A model generated the notes under the pieces. The model was not told the DNA's origin, did not search any database, and saw only the letters and a list, made by a program, of their open reading frames with translations. A stretch of DNA of 64,000 bases from Undaria pinnatifida (taxonomy: Eukaryota; Sar; Phaeophyceae; Laminariales; Alariaceae). The position numbers and the translations under genes are program-made. The stretch is taken from contig JABAKD010000007.1 in assembly GCA_012845835.1 (NCBI GenBank), positions 12,774,011 to 12,838,010 of the forward strand. Reading direction: 5' to 3'. Below are positions 61,491 through 64,000 of this stretch, piece by piece (position 1 is the first letter of the stretch; each line of letters opens with the position of its first letter).

Positions 61491-62961
61491 GTGTGACCAC
61501 ATAATTAGTATATTCCTAAGATGAAGACTCAGCACGGACACTGGGTCTACTGATGCCGTTAGGTAGAAAACGAAGTGAATGTGAAGACAACACATATACA
61601 ACGCGTTGGTGGCGAATGTTTGGCGTGCTTGTCATGTACGAGTGAATACTGCGGTATCCACTCCTGCAGCATAGCATAACCACGTGTTGTTTTCTGCTCT
61701 CCAATTTAATTAAATTTCACCATAACATCATACATTACCTGTACAATACAGGAATATGATCAACGTTGAGTTCAATCGTATGGGACAAGCAGTGTAACTC
61801 AGAGGAGTACTGCCGCCGGTATACAAACCAACTCTGCGAATACTAACACTCGTCAAACGTGTATACTCAATACAAAATGTCTGTCATAAACAATTAAAAG
61901 AGGTTATGCGATATAGAACTAGAACAGTGAAAGGGAGAAGACGATACGGTCCTCTGTCAAGACTCGTGAGCGGTACGAGCGAGGAGACGACACGTTCCCC
62001 TGTCAAGACTCCACCTACCATAGTCACTCCCTCTCGAAATGATCGCCCCAAAGTCACATACATCCTTACCAGAGGTGGACGCGAGGTGCATGAAGAAGAG
62101 GGCGATGTGGATATCACAAATGCTAACCATGAAGACACGTAAACAATCGCCCAGTCAATGAGATCTGGCATCGTTAATGGCTCTCCATAGTCGCTGACGT
62201 TCGACAGTATCAAACCCGAACTCAACCGAACACCCAGGGTCATCCACGAGAACGACCCAAGCCCTCCTAGATCGCTCTCTAACATCTCACTTCGCTTAAC
62301 GCTAGGGAGGCTTGTGAAGGCACCTCCTTGCCACATGCACGAAAGAGCAAGCAAGTGTTGGCCTCGACCAAACCCGTCCAAGACCAAGACAAGGGCAACA
62401 TAACCAGATAAGGCGACCTTGATACTGAAATATTTTCACAACGTTTTTCCCGTTTGACGCTGCCCGCTCGATAAAGCGAACCCAAGACCTTGATTTCGAC
62501 CGCCAGCGGCATGTAAAAACGAAGTGAACTGCGCAAATGATAAAATGCAGCATTGGTTGGTTTCTGTCGTCGTTTAAGTATACGAAAGGGCATTGTACTC
62601 AATATTCATTAGCTGAATGTCGTAAAATACGATACTATGGACCACAGAGTGGACCAAATTACCGAGGTACCGTAAATGAACGCAAAGGACGTTTTCAGAA
62701 TATGTTTTACCTGTCCCCAGCAGGGGCACATATCATGAAAACGTTGGCCATATATTGAAGTGACACTACCAACGACGCTCTCGAAAACCGTATTTTCTCT
62801 GTAGTAATATTTGGAAGATGATCGTCAACAAAAGCTGGCATTTGGTTTGCATCAGACATATGCTTACGACGCAAATACTCTGTATTTTTATGACTCTCAG
62901 GTGGCAGCCCAACGTTTCATTTGTTCGGCCGTGGTGCTGCAGTGCGGATCGCGATGAGAAA
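61491..62961. other. No supported gene
   Basis: A short duplicated phrase (CCTCTGTCAAGACTC and CCCCTGTCAAGACTC) lies near 61,952 and 61,998. Otherwise no feature was recognised on either strand. Confidence 0.4.
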
Positions 62962-63156
62962 CCACTTGACAGCCGATCACAGGGCAGTCACCCAGCCAAG
63001 GGTAGGGCAGTCAGTTGGCCAAGTATGGGGCAGTCACTTAGCCAATCACAACGCAGAAAATCCGCAGATGACAGTGCAGCCACTTAGCCAATCACAGGGA
63101 AGTCACTAAGCTACTCACAGGGCAGTCGCTTTGCCAACCACAGGGCTGTCACTTTG
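62962..63156. repeat. ~23-bp minisatellite with CCAAT motifs
   Basis: About seven irregular copies of CACAGGGCAGTCACTTAGCC plus AAT. AGCCAATCAC occurs intact at least twice and matches the CCAAT-box core. Confidence 0.85.
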
Positions 63157-64000
63157 TAGTAGCAGAGTATACCTTCAGTATGTCATTGACGAGACACCAT
63201 GTTTTAATCAGTTATCGGAAGCTCCCGATCCGACATATCGTTGAGCGAAACGTCACACGCAGCATTTAACTCGCGTCATGCACCACACCAAACAGTCGAC
63301 CTCGGCTGACGCGCATGGCCTGAACCAACATATCGCGGACCCAAGGCAAATTTTGGGGAACACAACGAGATGCTTTGAATATATGACTGATTCACGGACA
63401 ACCAGGCCATCCACTTGAGATACCTGAACGTTTATCGGCCGCCCGAGAACAGCTGCCGTGAGAACACAACGAGTGGTTTGAATATATCCCGGTTTAAGGA
63501 CAAGTAAGCTATCTTCATCAGATAGCGGAACATTTGACTGGTAACGTTTTCCGCAGTTATCGTTATGCCAGAGATGGCGGATCAAGGATAAACAGTAGTA
63601 CAACGGGGGCTCAGCGGTCAACGAAAGAGATTTGAGCGCTCGCGTAAAACGATCACCCCGAGCTAACTTAATGGTCGCCGCGCTACACTGAAGCGAGGCA
63701 CAATATACGAGGATACGGACCCGAACAAACATGAGTACGTCTTTGGGGGCGCCCGACTCTCTAAAGGGTAGGTAGATGTGCCAAATTAGCATCGCGTGAC
63801 CGGTTTCTCCCTGGATGAAGACGAGCAGCGAGCAAGTCAGTGTAAAAGTGGCAGTTCTTTCACGCAAGCCAGACTTTTTTATCATTTATATAGATGCCTC
63901 CCCGCGCAGTGCGGGGGGGCGTTCCCATTATAAGAGGACAGCTCCAAAGCGTAAAGAGCGCTCAGGTACTGGGGCCATGCGATTAACATTGGTCGCCCAC
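63157..64000. repeat. Direct duplication (104-bp spacing) in otherwise featureless DNA
   Basis: CACAACGAG..G.TTTGAATATAT at 63,361 and 63,465 is followed in each copy by GGACAA, AT, TGA..TA and GAAC phrases, up to about 63,545. The rest of the interval shows no supported gene. A 210-codon - strand frame (63,253-63,885) spans the duplication and has no recognisable domain. Confidence 0.55.

Noticed and set aside
63253-63885. 210-codon - strand frame with a hydrophobic start
   Set aside because: It crosses a non-coding direct duplication, matches no family I know, and has no supporting splice or codon signal.

Overview
The window looks like eukaryotic nuclear DNA that is gene-poor and crowded with repeats. 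No long open frame resembles an intact gene. There are no rRNA or tRNA genes that I can support and no bacterial signals. The clearest coding signal is a series of about ten short exons, all on the + strand between 23.6 and 60.0 kb. Each encodes exactly one plant-type leucine-rich repeat (LRR) of about 24 residues and sits between an AG acceptor and a GT donor in phase 1. One-LRR-per-exon genes are established for the LRR-ROCO immune-receptor candidates of the brown alga Ectocarpus (Zambounis et al. 2012, from memory). That, together with the copia-type retroelement, the poly-C tracts and the near-balanced base composition, suggests a brown alga or related stramenopile. The organism call is inference.

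Layout. 1-5.7 kb: no supported gene, with one weak candidate exon near 3.5 kb. 5.7-14.6 kb: two copies of a 495-bp repeat lying 8,382 bp apart, with tandem repeats and low-complexity DNA between them. 16.07-16.61 kb: two long inverted repeats whose arms are interleaved. 18.7-21.6 kb: a poly-C-rich repeat, then a broken copia polyprotein on the - strand, then three copies of a ~270-bp repeat. 21.64-22.23 kb: a palindromic GGAAGCTTCC minisatellite.

22.3-60 kb is the LRR exon array. Two exon classes occur. Class A (A1-A6) has a GTGAG donor, and class B (B1-B4) a GTAAG-like donor. Each carries its own duplicated intron sequence, so whole exon-plus-intron cassettes were copied. The order is A1-B1, A2-B2-A3, B3, A4-A5-A6, B4. 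Three large interruptions split the array: 24.8-36.7 kb (a satellite of ~6 kb, a second poly-C repeat and a possible retroelement exon), 42.8-49.2 kb and 51.0-53.5 kb. Two 249-bp elements with terminal inverted repeats sit inside cassettes and can be delimited by comparison with empty sister cassettes. 60-64 kb holds degenerate AT/C-rich and CCAAT-containing tandem repeats.

How it fits together: the exons are phase-symmetric (1-1), so any could be added, dropped or swapped without breaking a reading frame. All ten have lengths divisible by three (66, 72 or 75 nt) and lack stops, while the surrounding introns are full of indels. One exon (A5) has lost its splice acceptor. I see no kinase, ROC-COR GTPase, NB-ARC or transmembrane exon. 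The window is therefore either the repeat-bearing middle of one very large receptor gene or a non-expressed reservoir of LRR cassettes; the sequence alone does not decide.
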